Shown piece after piece: positions 39,317-50,037 of a DNA stretch of 64,000 bases. Below the pieces are notes generated by a model. The model had not been told where the DNA came from and searched no databases. It worked only from the letters and a program-made list of their open reading frames with translations. Source of the stretch: Candidatus Metaruminococcus caecorum (GTDB lineage Bacteria; Bacillota; Clostridia; Oscillospirales; Ruminococcaceae); assembly GCA_904420045.1 (NCBI GenBank), contig CAJFTY010000060.1, positions 1-64,000 of the forward strand, given 5' to 3'. The translations under genes were made by a program, and so were the position numbers. Numbering within the stretch: position 1 is the stretch's first letter; every line of letters starts with the position of its first letter.

Positions 39317-40018
39317 ATGACGATCAAACGAGTTGTTTCCCATATCTGTTTTATAATGCTTTTGTCCCTGACGGCTCTATGCCTGCTGTTGACGGCCGGT
39401 TTTTCCTGGATTGCCGCCGCCGGGAATGAACAAACGGGCACCATTTCAGCGTTTGGATACCGTATTTATCTGAATGACGACAGCAGTATGGCGCCGGCGG
39501 TAAAAAACCATTCCTTTATTCTTGCCAAGCAGGTAGATCCCGCTTCGGTGGAAAACTGGTCGGTGATTACCTACACCGTTCGGGAGCCCGGCGGTCGGCT
39601 CGCCACTCAGACCAAACGGGTCATGGACGTTTCTCCCAATCAGGAAGGGGAACTGGTGTTTACCTTTAAAGGGGACAACGAAGAGAGCCTGTACTTTATC
39701 CGGCAAAGCGAAATGGTCGCCCTGTCTGAATCGGTGTTTTCCTCTTCCCTGCTGGGACGGTGCCTGTTGTTTTTCTACCGCAACCGAACGGTTTGCCTCG
39801 TTGTTTTTTATCTTTTGTTGGGCCTGCTGTTGGCAGGGTGCCTCCTATTGCTTATCCTGCGGGGAAGAAAACGTTATGCGGCGCTGGGAGAGGTAAAAAC
39901 CAACGGTCTTTCCGCCCTGTCGTTGGAGGAGCTCGTTTCTCTTGAGCAGGACGTGGTATTTGAAAAAAGCTCCCATCCACAGGAAGACCCCCACCAGCAG
40001 GATCCGCTGACCGTGTAG
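39317..40018 (+). CDS. Signal peptidase I-like (SipW-type) membrane protein
   Basis: TM segment followed by YRIYLNDDSSMAPAVKNHSFILAKQVDPASVENWSVITYTV (Ser-Met active-site context), C-terminal TM. Confidence 0.7.
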   Translation: MTIKRVVSHICFIMLLSLTALCLLLTAGFSWIAAAGNEQTGTISAFGYRIYLNDDSSMAPAVKNHSFILAKQVDPASVENWSVITYTVREPGGRLATQTKRVMDVSPNQEGELVFTFKGDNEESLYFIRQSEMVALSESVFSSSLLGRCLLFFYRNRTVCLVVFYLLLGLLLAGCLLLLILRGRKRYAALGEVKTNGLSALSLEELVSLEQDVVFEKSSHPQEDPHQQDPLTV

Positions 40019-40062
40019 CGGAATTTGACTCCAAGATTACCAGCAATGAGGGATGACTTAGT

Positions 40063-40677
40063 ATGCTTGCCTTTTATATGAGCATGATCGATACACCGGA
40101 CGAACAAAATAAATTCCGGCAGATCTATGAAGAATACAAAGGCCTGATGTTTGTCGTCGCTAACCAAATTCTTCACGACGATTCGCTCTCTGAAGATGCA
40201 GTTCACACCGCATTCACCCGAATTCTTCCAAATCTTAATAAAATTGAGGATGTATTTTGTCACAAAACAAAAGGATATGTGATTATAGTAGTAGAGAATG
40301 TGGCAAAGCAGATGTACAACCGGCGAAAAAAAGAATCGCTTACATCCTTTGACGATTTGGAATATGAACTTTCCAGCGAAGAACAGGCGCAGCCCGATCA
40401 GGCTATAATCGGCCGGATGAGTTTGGAAAGCATTGTCAAACAGATCAAAGCGTTGCCGGACATCTATCGGGATGTCATGCTGCTGAAGTACCTCCACGAT
40501 TTCTCGGATAAAGAAATTTCCCGCGTTTTAAAAGTGACCCAGCCCACTGTGCGAAAACGGCTGGAACGCGGAAAGGCCAAACTGATTTCTTTATTAGCAA
40601 AGGAGGAAGCGTCCGATGAACAATCAACCAACCACCGTCCCAGCAAAGCTTATTCAGGCGCTGGAATGCTATCATGA
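40063..40677 (+). CDS. ECF-type RNA polymerase sigma factor
   Basis: Region 2: YKGLMFVVANQILHDDSLSEDAVHTAFTRI; region 4: LPDIYRDVMLLKYLHDFSDKEISRVLKVTQPTVRKRLERGKAKL. Confidence 0.93.
   Translation: MLAFYMSMIDTPDEQNKFRQIYEEYKGLMFVVANQILHDDSLSEDAVHTAFTRILPNLNKIEDVFCHKTKGYVIIVVENVAKQMYNRRKKESLTSFDDLEYELSSEEQAQPDQAIIGRMSLESIVKQIKALPDIYRDVMLLKYLHDFSDKEISRVLKVTQPTVRKRLERGKAKLISLLAKEEASDEQSTNHRPSKAYSGAGMLS
40257..40288 (+). promoter_or_regulatory. Copy 1 of bipartite motif TTGTCACAAAA-N14-ATTATAG (inside the sigma gene)
   Basis: Exact match of both halves, same spacing as 41500 and 42131. Confidence 0.45.
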
Positions 40678-41401
40678 AGAATGGGTTTCTTCTTTCCCTT
40701 CAAAAGAAGAAGCCGAGCAGTCCCACCAGTTTTCCAAAAGCTTTGAACGGCAGATGAAGCATCTGAGTCATCACCCGCCCAAATCCGGGATTATGCTGTT
40801 CAATACCTGGGGGAAACGCGTGGCCTGTCTTGTCGTCGCCGCATCGGTCACAGTGGCCGCCGCTCTGTTCGGCGTCAAGGCGTTTCGTGATCCCAAAGTC
40901 AATTTTACCATACAAACCAATCCCCATTATTCCAATGTCTTGTTCGATAAAAACACCCTCTCTTCTGGCGAAAAGGAGAAATTATACATCCAGCAGTACT
41001 ATATCCCCTCCGACATTCCGAATGGCTATAAAAAGACCATCGACACGCAGAGCTACTCGGACGCGACGATGGAGTGGAAAAACGATGAAGGTAAAACCAT
41101 TAGTTTTAATCAGATGCTCAACACCTCTGGGCTGAGCGCCTTAGTCCTCGATACAGAAGGCGCAGACAAAATTGACCAGGTGAAAATCGGGGATGTCATC
41201 GGTCTGTATTTTTATAGCAAAGATCGCGGGCATGTATGGTGGTGTACCGGACCGTATATTTTTTCCGTGTCCACCCCCGGAACCAAAGACGAAACCCTGG
41301 AAGTGGCCAAGTCCTTAAAAGAAGGAAAAAAGGTCACTTCCAATCCTTATGATGCTCCGCCTATCTATGACGCCTCTCCCGGACCGGATGATGACGATTA
41401 A
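40616..41401 (+). CDS. Single-pass membrane protein, putative anti-sigma factor (DUF4367-like extracellular domain)
   Basis: Overlaps the sigma gene; TM ACLVVAASVTVAAALFGVKAF; extracellular region with YYIPSDIPNGYKKTIDTQSYSDATMEWKNDEGKTISFNQ. Confidence 0.75.
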   Translation: MNNQPTTVPAKLIQALECYHEEWVSSFPSKEEAEQSHQFSKSFERQMKHLSHHPPKSGIMLFNTWGKRVACLVVAASVTVAAALFGVKAFRDPKVNFTIQTNPHYSNVLFDKNTLSSGEKEKLYIQQYYIPSDIPNGYKKTIDTQSYSDATMEWKNDEGKTISFNQMLNTSGLSALVLDTEGADKIDQVKIGDVIGLYFYSKDRGHVWWCTGPYIFSVSTPGTKDETLEVAKSLKEGKKVTSNPYDAPPIYDASPGPDDDD

Positions 41402-41435
41402 AACCGTCGCCTTATATTAGGCGACGGTTTTTGCT
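41401..41435 (+). terminator. Rho-independent terminator
   Basis: AAACCGTCGCC-TTATATTA-GGCGACGGTTTTT. Confidence 0.85.
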
Positions 41436-41499
41436 TTTTCGCGTGAAACGCGTTCCCCCAAAGAACATACTTGTATAAATATACAAAATCAATCCTTTT

Positions 41500-41531
41500 T
41501 TGTCACAAAATGGGTTTTGAAACAATTATAG
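41500..41531 (+). promoter_or_regulatory. Copy 2 of bipartite motif TTGTCACAAAA-N14-ATTATAG, upstream of the DUF6147-like gene
   Basis: TTGTCACAAAATGGGTTTTGAAACAATTATAG, 86 nt upstream of the ATG. Confidence 0.65.
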
Positions 41532-41585
41532 AAATGGATGTGAAAGTCCGTCCAACCCAATTACTGACAGAAAGGAACGATTCAA

Positions 41586-42020
41586 ATGTTGAAAAAAGTT
41601 TTTGCTGTGCTGATGTGCGGCGTTATGCTGCTGTCGGCTTCCCTGTCTGTGGGCGCGTCTGCGCCCGAACAAACTACCCCTGTGCTGGAGGACGTTCAGC
41701 CGCGCTTAAACTACATTTCATCCGCCACATCCAATCTATCTTTTTCCGGCCACATGGCGACCTGTACGGCGGAATTAAAAGGCATTGCCGGCAAAACCAC
41801 CGCTGTGTGGATTACCATGAAGTTACAGAAAAAAACGCTTTGGTGGTGGAGCGACGTGAACTCCTGGATCAAATACTTTGACACACAAGACGCACGATAC
41901 AGTCTTGTCTATCCTGTAGATGGCGGAGGAACCTACCGGCTGGTCAGCGAATTCACTGCCAAAAGCGGATCGGCTGAGGAGACCATCACCGTAACCAGCG
42001 CGGAAAAGACAATTAGCTAA
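41586..42020 (+). CDS. Small secreted protein, DUF6147-like
   Basis: Signal peptide MLKKVFAVLMCGVMLLSASLSVGASA; RLNYISSATSNLSFSGHMATCTAELKGIAGKTTAVWITMKLQKK...W. Confidence 0.7.
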   Translation: MLKKVFAVLMCGVMLLSASLSVGASAPEQTTPVLEDVQPRLNYISSATSNLSFSGHMATCTAELKGIAGKTTAVWITMKLQKKTLWWWSDVNSWIKYFDTQDARYSLVYPVDGGGTYRLVSEFTAKSGSAEETITVTSAEKTIS

Positions 42021-42130
42021 CATCTGCACGATTAAACAAATTGATTTCCTGTCGACGATGACGCCAAAATTTGTATTGAATGCACAGAAAATTCATAATT
42101 TCTTGCATATTTCGACAAAGTTTTAAAACT

Positions 42131-42162
42131 TTGTCACAAAACCGCATCAAATCCGATTATAG
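42131..42162 (+). promoter_or_regulatory. Copy 3 of bipartite motif TTGTCACAAAA-N14-ATTATAG, upstream of a candidate RNA
   Basis: TTGTCACAAAACCGCATCAAATCCGATTATAG. Confidence 0.6.
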
Positions 42163-42168
42163 TGTGTA

Positions 42169-42373
42169 ACAGAGCATTCAGCAAAATAGAAAAAAAGCTG
42201 CACTCTGTCGGCTAAAAAGGTTGTATGTCCTGGGACGCGGGGGATTTATTCAAAGGGGTATAAAAAGAAAGTTTTGGATTGTCATGGTCTCAAATACAGA
42301 ATATGGACAAACCGTCCAGTCCGCAAAACAAGGAAAGTCTGGAGTAAGAAAAGCGTCCCCTACAACCTTTTTT
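42169..42373 (+). ncRNA. Candidate structured small RNA (long rod-like fold, intrinsic-terminator-like 3' end)
   Basis: 12-bp stem AAAAAGGTTGTA (42214-42225)/TACAACCTTTTT (42361-42372), then GGGACGC (42232-42238)/GCGTCCC (42353-42359), GTTTTG-GATTG/CAGTC-CG-CAAAAC, and a 5' hairpin CAGAG...CTCTG; no convincing ORF. Confidence 0.45.
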
Positions 42374-42473
42374 CATTTCCTCTAAGCGATCACCGCAAGG
42401 TTTGCCCCCTTGCAGCGATCTACAAACCAACCTGGCCAAAACGGAGTTTTTCCGTTCTGGCCGCAATTCTCAC

Positions 42474-42529
42474 CACAAGGGAGCCGAAGCCTCTACACGT
42501 TCAGGGTTCGGCTCCCTTTGTGATTTTTT
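42474..42529 (+). terminator. Strong hairpin terminator
   Basis: CACAAGGGAGCCGAA...TTCGGCTCCCTTTGTG-ATTTTTTC. Confidence 0.7.
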
Positions 42530-42552
42530 CCTGTTCGTCCCGTGCTTAGAGC

Positions 42553-42592
42553 AAAATCCCCGGTTTGCATTCATGCAAACCGGGGATTTTTA
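42553..42592 (-). terminator. Bidirectional terminator at the end of the ATP synthase operon
   Basis: AAAATCCCCGGTTTGCAT-TC-ATGCAAACCGGGGATTTTT. Confidence 0.85.
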
Positions 42593-42612
42593 GCGAGTGC
42601 CCTTCGGCCGCT

Positions 42613-43011
42613 TTACGCTCCAGTCACCCGGAGCCGCGTGAGCGCCCGTTTGAGCTTTGCCTGAGCCAAATCAAACTCTTTGCCGCTTGTGTAGACAGCC
42701 ATCTGCTCTCTGGCCTGCTGCTCGGCCCGGCGGGCACGTTCCACGTCGATTTCGTCCGCCCATTCACAGGCAGAAGCCAAAACCGTCACCTTGTTGTCGT
42801 GAACCTTCAGAACGCCCCCGTGGACCGCACCCCGGCGGAAGCTTCCCTGTCGTTTTACTTTCATCGGGCCGCTTATAAGCGCGGCGATATAATCCGCGTG
42901 GCCCGCCAGAATCCCCACGTCGCCTTCGGTGGTGCGAAACACCGCATGCTCCGCCGGGCCTTCGAAAAACGCCCCGTCCGGCGTGAGGATGGTCAGCACA
43001 AATTCCGCCAT
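42613..43011 (-). CDS. atpC: ATP synthase epsilon subunit
   Basis: LTILTPDGAFFEGPAEHAVFRTTEGDVGILAGHADYIAAL; operon context. Confidence 0.95.
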   Translation of the reverse strand: MAEFVLTILTPDGAFFEGPAEHAVFRTTEGDVGILAGHADYIAALISGPMKVKRQGSFRRGAVHGGVLKVHDNKVTVLASACEWADEIDVERARRAEQQAREQMAVYTSGKEFDLAQAKLKRALTRLRVTGA

Positions 43012-43023
43012 AACAAGGCCCCC

Positions 43024-44490
<1,467 letters not shown>

Positions 44491-45357
44491 TTATTCTCCC
44501 CGGCTGGCGTTTGCGCCCGCCACAATCTCGGTGATCTCCTGGGTGATGGCGGACTGCCGGGCCCGGTTGTAGTGCAGGGAGAGCGTTTCGATCATCTCCT
44601 TGGCGTTGTCGTTGGCGGACTCCATGGCGGTGCGGCGGGCTCCCTGCTCCGAGGCGAAGGACTCGCACGCCGCCCCAAACAAAATTCCCTTGACGTATTC
44701 GGGGATCACCGCGTCGAACACCGCCCCAGGGGAGGGATCGTAGATTGTCAGTTCCCCCGGGCCTTCCTCGCCGTCCTGGGCGCCGGCCAGCGGCAGCAGC
44801 TTTTGAAGCGTGGGCTTCTGGTGCAGGCTGTTGAGAAACCGGGTGTACACCACATACACCTCGTCCGCCTCCCCGTCGGTGTAGTACTGCAGCGCCAGCG
44901 AAGCCAGCTCGTCCAAGTCCGAAGCAGTCTGCACCCCGGCGATCTCCGGCAGGGTGTGCAAAAGCCGGGGCGCGCCGGGGCCGCGGCCCTCTTTGGAGTA
45001 TTCCTCCACCGCCTTGCGCCCAACGGCGAACACCAGGGCATTTTTCCCCTCCATGGCCTGCCGCGCCAATTTGAACGCGCCGCTGTTGTAGCCTCCGGCA
45101 AGGCCCCGGTCGCCTGCCATGACGATAAACAGGCTGTGCTTTACCGGGCGCTGCCGCAGGTAGACCGAATCGTTCCCCTTCGCGCCGATGGAGTTCATCA
45201 GCGCCGCCATTCCCTCGAAATAGGGGCGGGAACGCTCCACCCGCTCCTTGGCCCTGCGCAGTTTGGAGGAGGCCACCAGCTCCATAGCTTTGGTGATCTG
45301 CATGGTGCTGCGCACACTTTTGATCCGCTGTTTAATGCCCTTCATGCCGCCGGCCAT
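44491..45357 (-). CDS. atpG: ATP synthase gamma subunit
   Basis: GIKQRIKSVRSTMQITKAMELVASSKLRRA; ARRTAMESANDNAKEMIETLSLHYNRARQSAITQEITEIVAGA. Confidence 0.97.
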   Translation of the reverse strand: MAGGMKGIKQRIKSVRSTMQITKAMELVASSKLRRAKERVERSRPYFEGMAALMNSIGAKGNDSVYLRQRPVKHSLFIVMAGDRGLAGGYNSGAFKLARQAMEGKNALVFAVGRKAVEEYSKEGRGPGAPRLLHTLPEIAGVQTASDLDELASLALQYYTDGEADEVYVVYTRFLNSLHQKPTLQKLLPLAGAQDGEEGPGELTIYDPSPGAVFDAVIPEYVKGILFGAACESFASEQGARRTAMESANDNAKEMIETLSLHYNRARQSAITQEITEIVAGANASRGE

Positions 45358-45370
45358 TGCTCCGCCTCCC

Positions 45371-46885
45371 TTAGTTTGCCTTTAAAAACCGCTCTGCCGC
45401 CTCGAGCAAGGCTGTTTCCAACTGCTGACGAACGTCGTCGGACAGCTTGCCTGTATCCAGAATCGCCTTGGGGATCTCCGGATGCGCTTGCCCAATAAAT
45501 TCGAACAGATCCTGCTCAAACGCCTGGATTTGATCCAGAGGAATATCCTTTAAAAAGCCATTTACCACCGCGTAGATGATAATAACCTGGTACTCCACCG
45601 GGACTGGGGAGTTTTTGTCCTGCTTTAAAACTTCCACGATCCGCTCGCCCTGGGCAAGCCGTTCTTTGGTGTCCGCGTCCAGGTCGGAGCCGAACTGGGA
45701 AAACGCCTGGAGTTCCCGGAACTGGGAATACAACAGCTTTAAGCTCCCCGCCACCTGTTTCATGGCCTTAATCTGGGCGTTTCCTCCCACCCGAGACACC
45801 GAGATGCCCGGGTTGACCGCCGGACGCACGCCGGCCCGGAACAGCTCGGTTTCCAAAAAGATCTGTCCGTCGGTGATGGAGATTACGTTGGTGGGGATAT
45901 ACGCAGACACGTCCCCGTCCTGGGTCTCGATGATGGGCAGGGCAGTCAAGGAACCGCCGCCGCTTTCCTTGTTTAAATTCGCCGCCCGCTCCAACAGCCG
46001 GGAATGGAGGTAAAACACATCGCCGGGGTACGCCTCCCGTCCCGGGGGGCGCTTTAACAGCAGCGACAGCGCACGGTAGGCCACCGCGTGCTTGGACAGG
46101 TCGTCGTAAACGCACAAAACGTCTTTTCCCTGCTCCATAAAGTACTCGCCCATGGCGCAGCCGGAATAGGGCGCGATGTATTGCAAAGGAGCCAGCTCCG
46201 ACGCGGAGGCGGACACCACAATGGTGTACTCCAAAGCGCCGTTTTTCTCCAGGGTGTCCACCACCTGGGCCACCGTGGACTGCTTCTGCCCGATGGCCAC
46301 ATAGACGCAGATCACTCCCTGCCCCTTTTGATTGACAATGGTGTCCAACGCGATGGCGGTCTTTCCCGTTTGACGGTCGCCGATAATCAGCTCCCGCTGG
46401 CCCCGGCCGATGGGGATCATCGAGTCGATGGCCTTGATGCCGGTCTGCAAAGGCCGGTTCACCGACTGGCGGGCGATGATGCCCGGCGCGGGGGATTCAA
46501 TGGGCCGGGTTTCATTGGTCAGCGCCTCTCCCTTGCCGTCGATGGGCTGCCCCAGGGCGTTCACCACCCGTCCCAGCAGGGCCTCCCCCACCGGGACGGA
46601 CACCAGCCGCCCGGTGCGGGATACCGCGTCCCCTTCTTTGATGTCGGTGTCCGGCCCCAGCATAACCGCGCCCACAAATTCCTGTTCCAAGTTTAAGGCC
46701 ATGCCGTACACCCCGCCGGGGAATTCCAAAAGCTCCCCGGCCATACAGCGGTCAAGCCCATAAATGCGGGCAATGCCGTCGCCCACCGTCACAACGCTCC
46801 CCACGTCGGACAGTTCGATTTTGTGCTCAAATTCCCGGATCTGCTGTTTAATTAAACTGCCGATCTCCTGCGGACGCAGTTCCAT
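45371..46885 (-). CDS. atpA: ATP synthase alpha subunit
   Basis: [62 protein letters not shown]. Confidence 0.98.
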   Translation of the reverse strand: MELRPQEIGSLIKQQIREFEHKIELSDVGSVVTVGDGIARIYGLDRCMAGELLEFPGGVYGMALNLEQEFVGAVMLGPDTDIKEGDAVSRTGRLVSVPVGEALLGRVVNALGQPIDGKGEALTNETRPIESPAPGIIARQSVNRPLQTGIKAIDSMIPIGRGQRELIIGDRQTGKTAIALDTIVNQKGQGVICVYVAIGQKQSTVAQVVDTLEKNGALEYTIVVSASASELAPLQYIAPYSGCAMGEYFMEQGKDVLCVYDDLSKHAVAYRALSLLLKRPPGREAYPGDVFYLHSRLLERAANLNKESGGGSLTALPIIETQDGDVSAYIPTNVISITDGQIFLETELFRAGVRPAVNPGISVSRVGGNAQIKAMKQVAGSLKLLYSQFRELQAFSQFGSDLDADTKERLAQGERIVEVLKQDKNSPVPVEYQVIIIYAVVNGFLKDIPLDQIQAFEQDLFEFIGQAHPEIPKAILDTGKLSDDVRQQLETALLEAAERFLKAN

Positions 46886-46932
46886 AGCGTTTGTTCCATC
46901 CTTTCCTTTTGAGGGTGCGGGGCAGCCCCTTG

Positions 46933-47478
46933 TTAAGCTGGGAGCTCATCCACTGCTTTTTTCAGTGTTGCAAGCTCCCCTTTGACGGTGGCGTCGATCC
47001 GGGAGCCCTCCATCTCAATCAGCAGTCCGCCGATCACCCCAGGCTCCACCCGGCAGTCAAGCTCCACTCGCTTACCGGTTTTTTTCTCCAACGCTGCGGC
47101 CAGCCGGACGCGCTGTTCTTCCTCCAGGGGAACCGCCGTCGTCGCCGTTATGTTTAGTATATTTTTATATTGATTATACAATTCGGAGTAATAATCTGTA
47201 ATTTCCATCGCCAACAAAACCCGGCGGTTTTGGATCAGAAGCTTTAAAAACCCCAGGGTGTCGGGGGAAAGCGCCTGTCCGAACGCCGCGCCCGCCAGCT
47301 CCTGCCGCTGCCGGGCGGACACCGCTGGGGAATCCAGCAGTACGGCGTATTCCGGGAATTCCTGGAAGGTCTGCCGAAGGAACATAAGCTCCCGGAGCGT
47401 CCTCTCCTGGGAGCCGGATTCCTCCGCGATTTCAAACAGCGACCGGGCGTACAGCCGCTGCGGGGATTCGCTGTTCAT
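46933..47478 (-). CDS. atpH: ATP synthase delta subunit
   Basis: OSCP-like; [13 protein letters not shown]-type N-terminus, [33 protein letters not shown]. Confidence 0.95.
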   Translation of the reverse strand: MNSESPQRLYARSLFEIAEESGSQERTLRELMFLRQTFQEFPEYAVLLDSPAVSARQRQELAGAAFGQALSPDTLGFLKLLIQNRRVLLAMEITDYYSELYNQYKNILNITATTAVPLEEEQRVRLAAALEKKTGKRVELDCRVEPGVIGGLLIEMEGSRIDATVKGELATLKKAVDELPA

Positions 47479-47485
47479 AGGCCGG

Positions 47486-48007
47486 TCACTCCTTTTCCAG
47501 ATCGCCGATCACATCGTCCAGCAGTTGCCGGTGGTCGTCGGGCGAAAGTTCCTTCTGAAGGATTTTTTCCGCCGCCGCAAAGGCCACGCCGCTGATTTCC
47601 TGCTTCATTTTGCTTCTGGCCTGTTTTTCCTCAGTCTCAATGCGCTCTTCGGCTTTTTGGACGATGTGGGCGGCGTTTTGTTTGGCCTCGGCCACAATTT
47701 CCTCCGAACGGGACTGGGCCCGGCGGGAGGCCTCCTGCATCAGGGCGTTCGCTTCCTGCTTTGCATTTGCCATCTGGGCTTCGTACTGCGCCTTAGTCTG
47801 CTGGGCAGCCGCCTCAGCCTCGCCGGCGCGTCGGTAGGTGTCCTCCACCTCCTGCCGGCGTTTATTGAGCATCTCTTTCACCGGCTTGTACAGAAAGTGC
47901 TTGAGGATCAGACACAGGATCAGCAGGTTGACAATGGTCAGGATATCCGTCCAGACATTGACGCTGATAAACGGCTCGGTTGCCGCTTCTAATACGATCC
48001 AGCTCAC
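47486..48007 (-). CDS. atpF: ATP synthase subunit b
   Basis: N-terminal TM, long coiled coil QAEEERIETEEKQARSKMKQE-type; operon position. Confidence 0.93.
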   Translation of the reverse strand: MSWIVLEAATEPFISVNVWTDILTIVNLLILCLILKHFLYKPVKEMLNKRRQEVEDTYRRAGEAEAAAQQTKAQYEAQMANAKQEANALMQEASRRAQSRSEEIVAEAKQNAAHIVQKAEERIETEEKQARSKMKQEISGVAFAAAEKILQKELSPDDHRQLLDDVIGDLEKE

Positions 48008-48035
48008 GCAAAAAGCCTCCTAACGGTTGCAGATC

Positions 48036-48343
48036 TCAAGTAGTAGCGCCGCTTTGCGGCAGTTGGTATGTTGTCTCATCAGCAATTTTCCCAATGGACT
48101 TTCGACCCGAAAGTCCTATGCACCGAGCGTAGGCAATGAAAATTCTGGCGCCGCTTTGCGGCGGTTGACACGTTGTGTCAACAAGAATTTTCCAAGAACG
48201 TATTCCATACGTTCTTTATGGACTTTTGGACCCGAAAGTATAACCTGCTTGCTTCCCCCTATGAAAATTGCGGTTTTGCGAAGCAAAAGATGAGACGTTG
48301 TCTCATCAGCAATTTTCCCAATGAACTTTCCGCGGGAAAGTTC
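48036..48343 (-). repeat. Structured repeat cluster between atpE and atpF: three 55-nt units (one decayed) plus 21-nt end hairpins
   Basis: Units 48036-48090 (decayed), 48138-48192, 48263-48317 with layout 9|GG|15|19|A|9; 21-nt hairpins at 48096-48116, 48195-48215, 48323-48343. Confidence 0.8.
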
Positions 48344-48346
48344 TAT

Positions 48347-49363
<1,017 letters not shown>

Positions 49364-49379
<16 letters not shown>

Positions 49380-49753
49380 CTTTTCCCCTCCTTTCCAAAG
49401 ATTCCGCAGGCCATCAGCGACAACCTGGGCGCCAGCATGGGCGCAGCCACCGCCAGAGGATGCAGATACGGCGCCGCAAACCCCAGCGTCAGCACTAAGG
49501 CGGTCAGCGCATACCGGATCAGATACTGCACCCTCATGTAGGAACTCGCCTTGTTCGGAGGCCGGTACACCGCCTTGACCACGGCGATTGCCAGCATCCG
49601 GAAATTGAGCAGCGTGTAAACGGTGCCCAAAATCAGCCCCAGCACCCACTCATAGGTAAACGCGCCCAACGGCAGCGCAATCAGCGTAGCCAGCAGGTCG
49701 ATCACTCCCGTCCCTGCCGCCACCTGTTTCATCTCCCGTTTAAACAGCGCCAT
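49364..49753 (-). CDS. ATP synthase subunit I-like protein
   Basis: MALFKREMKQVAAGTGVIDLLATLIALPLGAFTYEWVLGLILGTVYTLLNFRMLA; directly upstream of atpB. Confidence 0.75.
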
Positions 49754-50037
49754 GATCCGGCTTCTCCTTTCGTCCGTCCTGCCACCGGGTCTGTTTGAGC
49801 GCCCCCGGCAACCCCATCTGTGAGCATGTCCCTCAGCCGCCCAAATTTGGCGTATGCCGGACCGCTTTGCGCCTCCTGATGAAAAGCTGCACGGCAAGGA
49901 TCACCGAACCGCCGCAATCCCTGCTTTTTCCACGGTTCGCACTTCCCGCGCGGAATTCACAAGCGCTGTTTCCTATTAACAAGATAACCCAAAGGCAGGC
50001 GTTTATGTGCGATCCGAAAAAGCCCGCCAGAAAATCG

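Noticed and set aside
40616-40677. Overlap of the sigma and anti-sigma reading frames as a possible programmed frameshift
   Set aside because: The downstream ATG (40616) is a plausible independent start with AAAGGAGG upstream; ordinary translational coupling suffices.
42274-42593. Short ORFs in the 42.2-42.6 kb intergenic region
   Set aside because: No ribosome-binding sites, no domain signal; they overlap strong RNA hairpins, so RNA or terminator function is likelier.
48008-48346. CRISPR array interpretation of the repeated units
   Set aside because: Repeats are few, irregularly spaced, internally palindromic and covarying; no spacer-like regularity and no cas genes.
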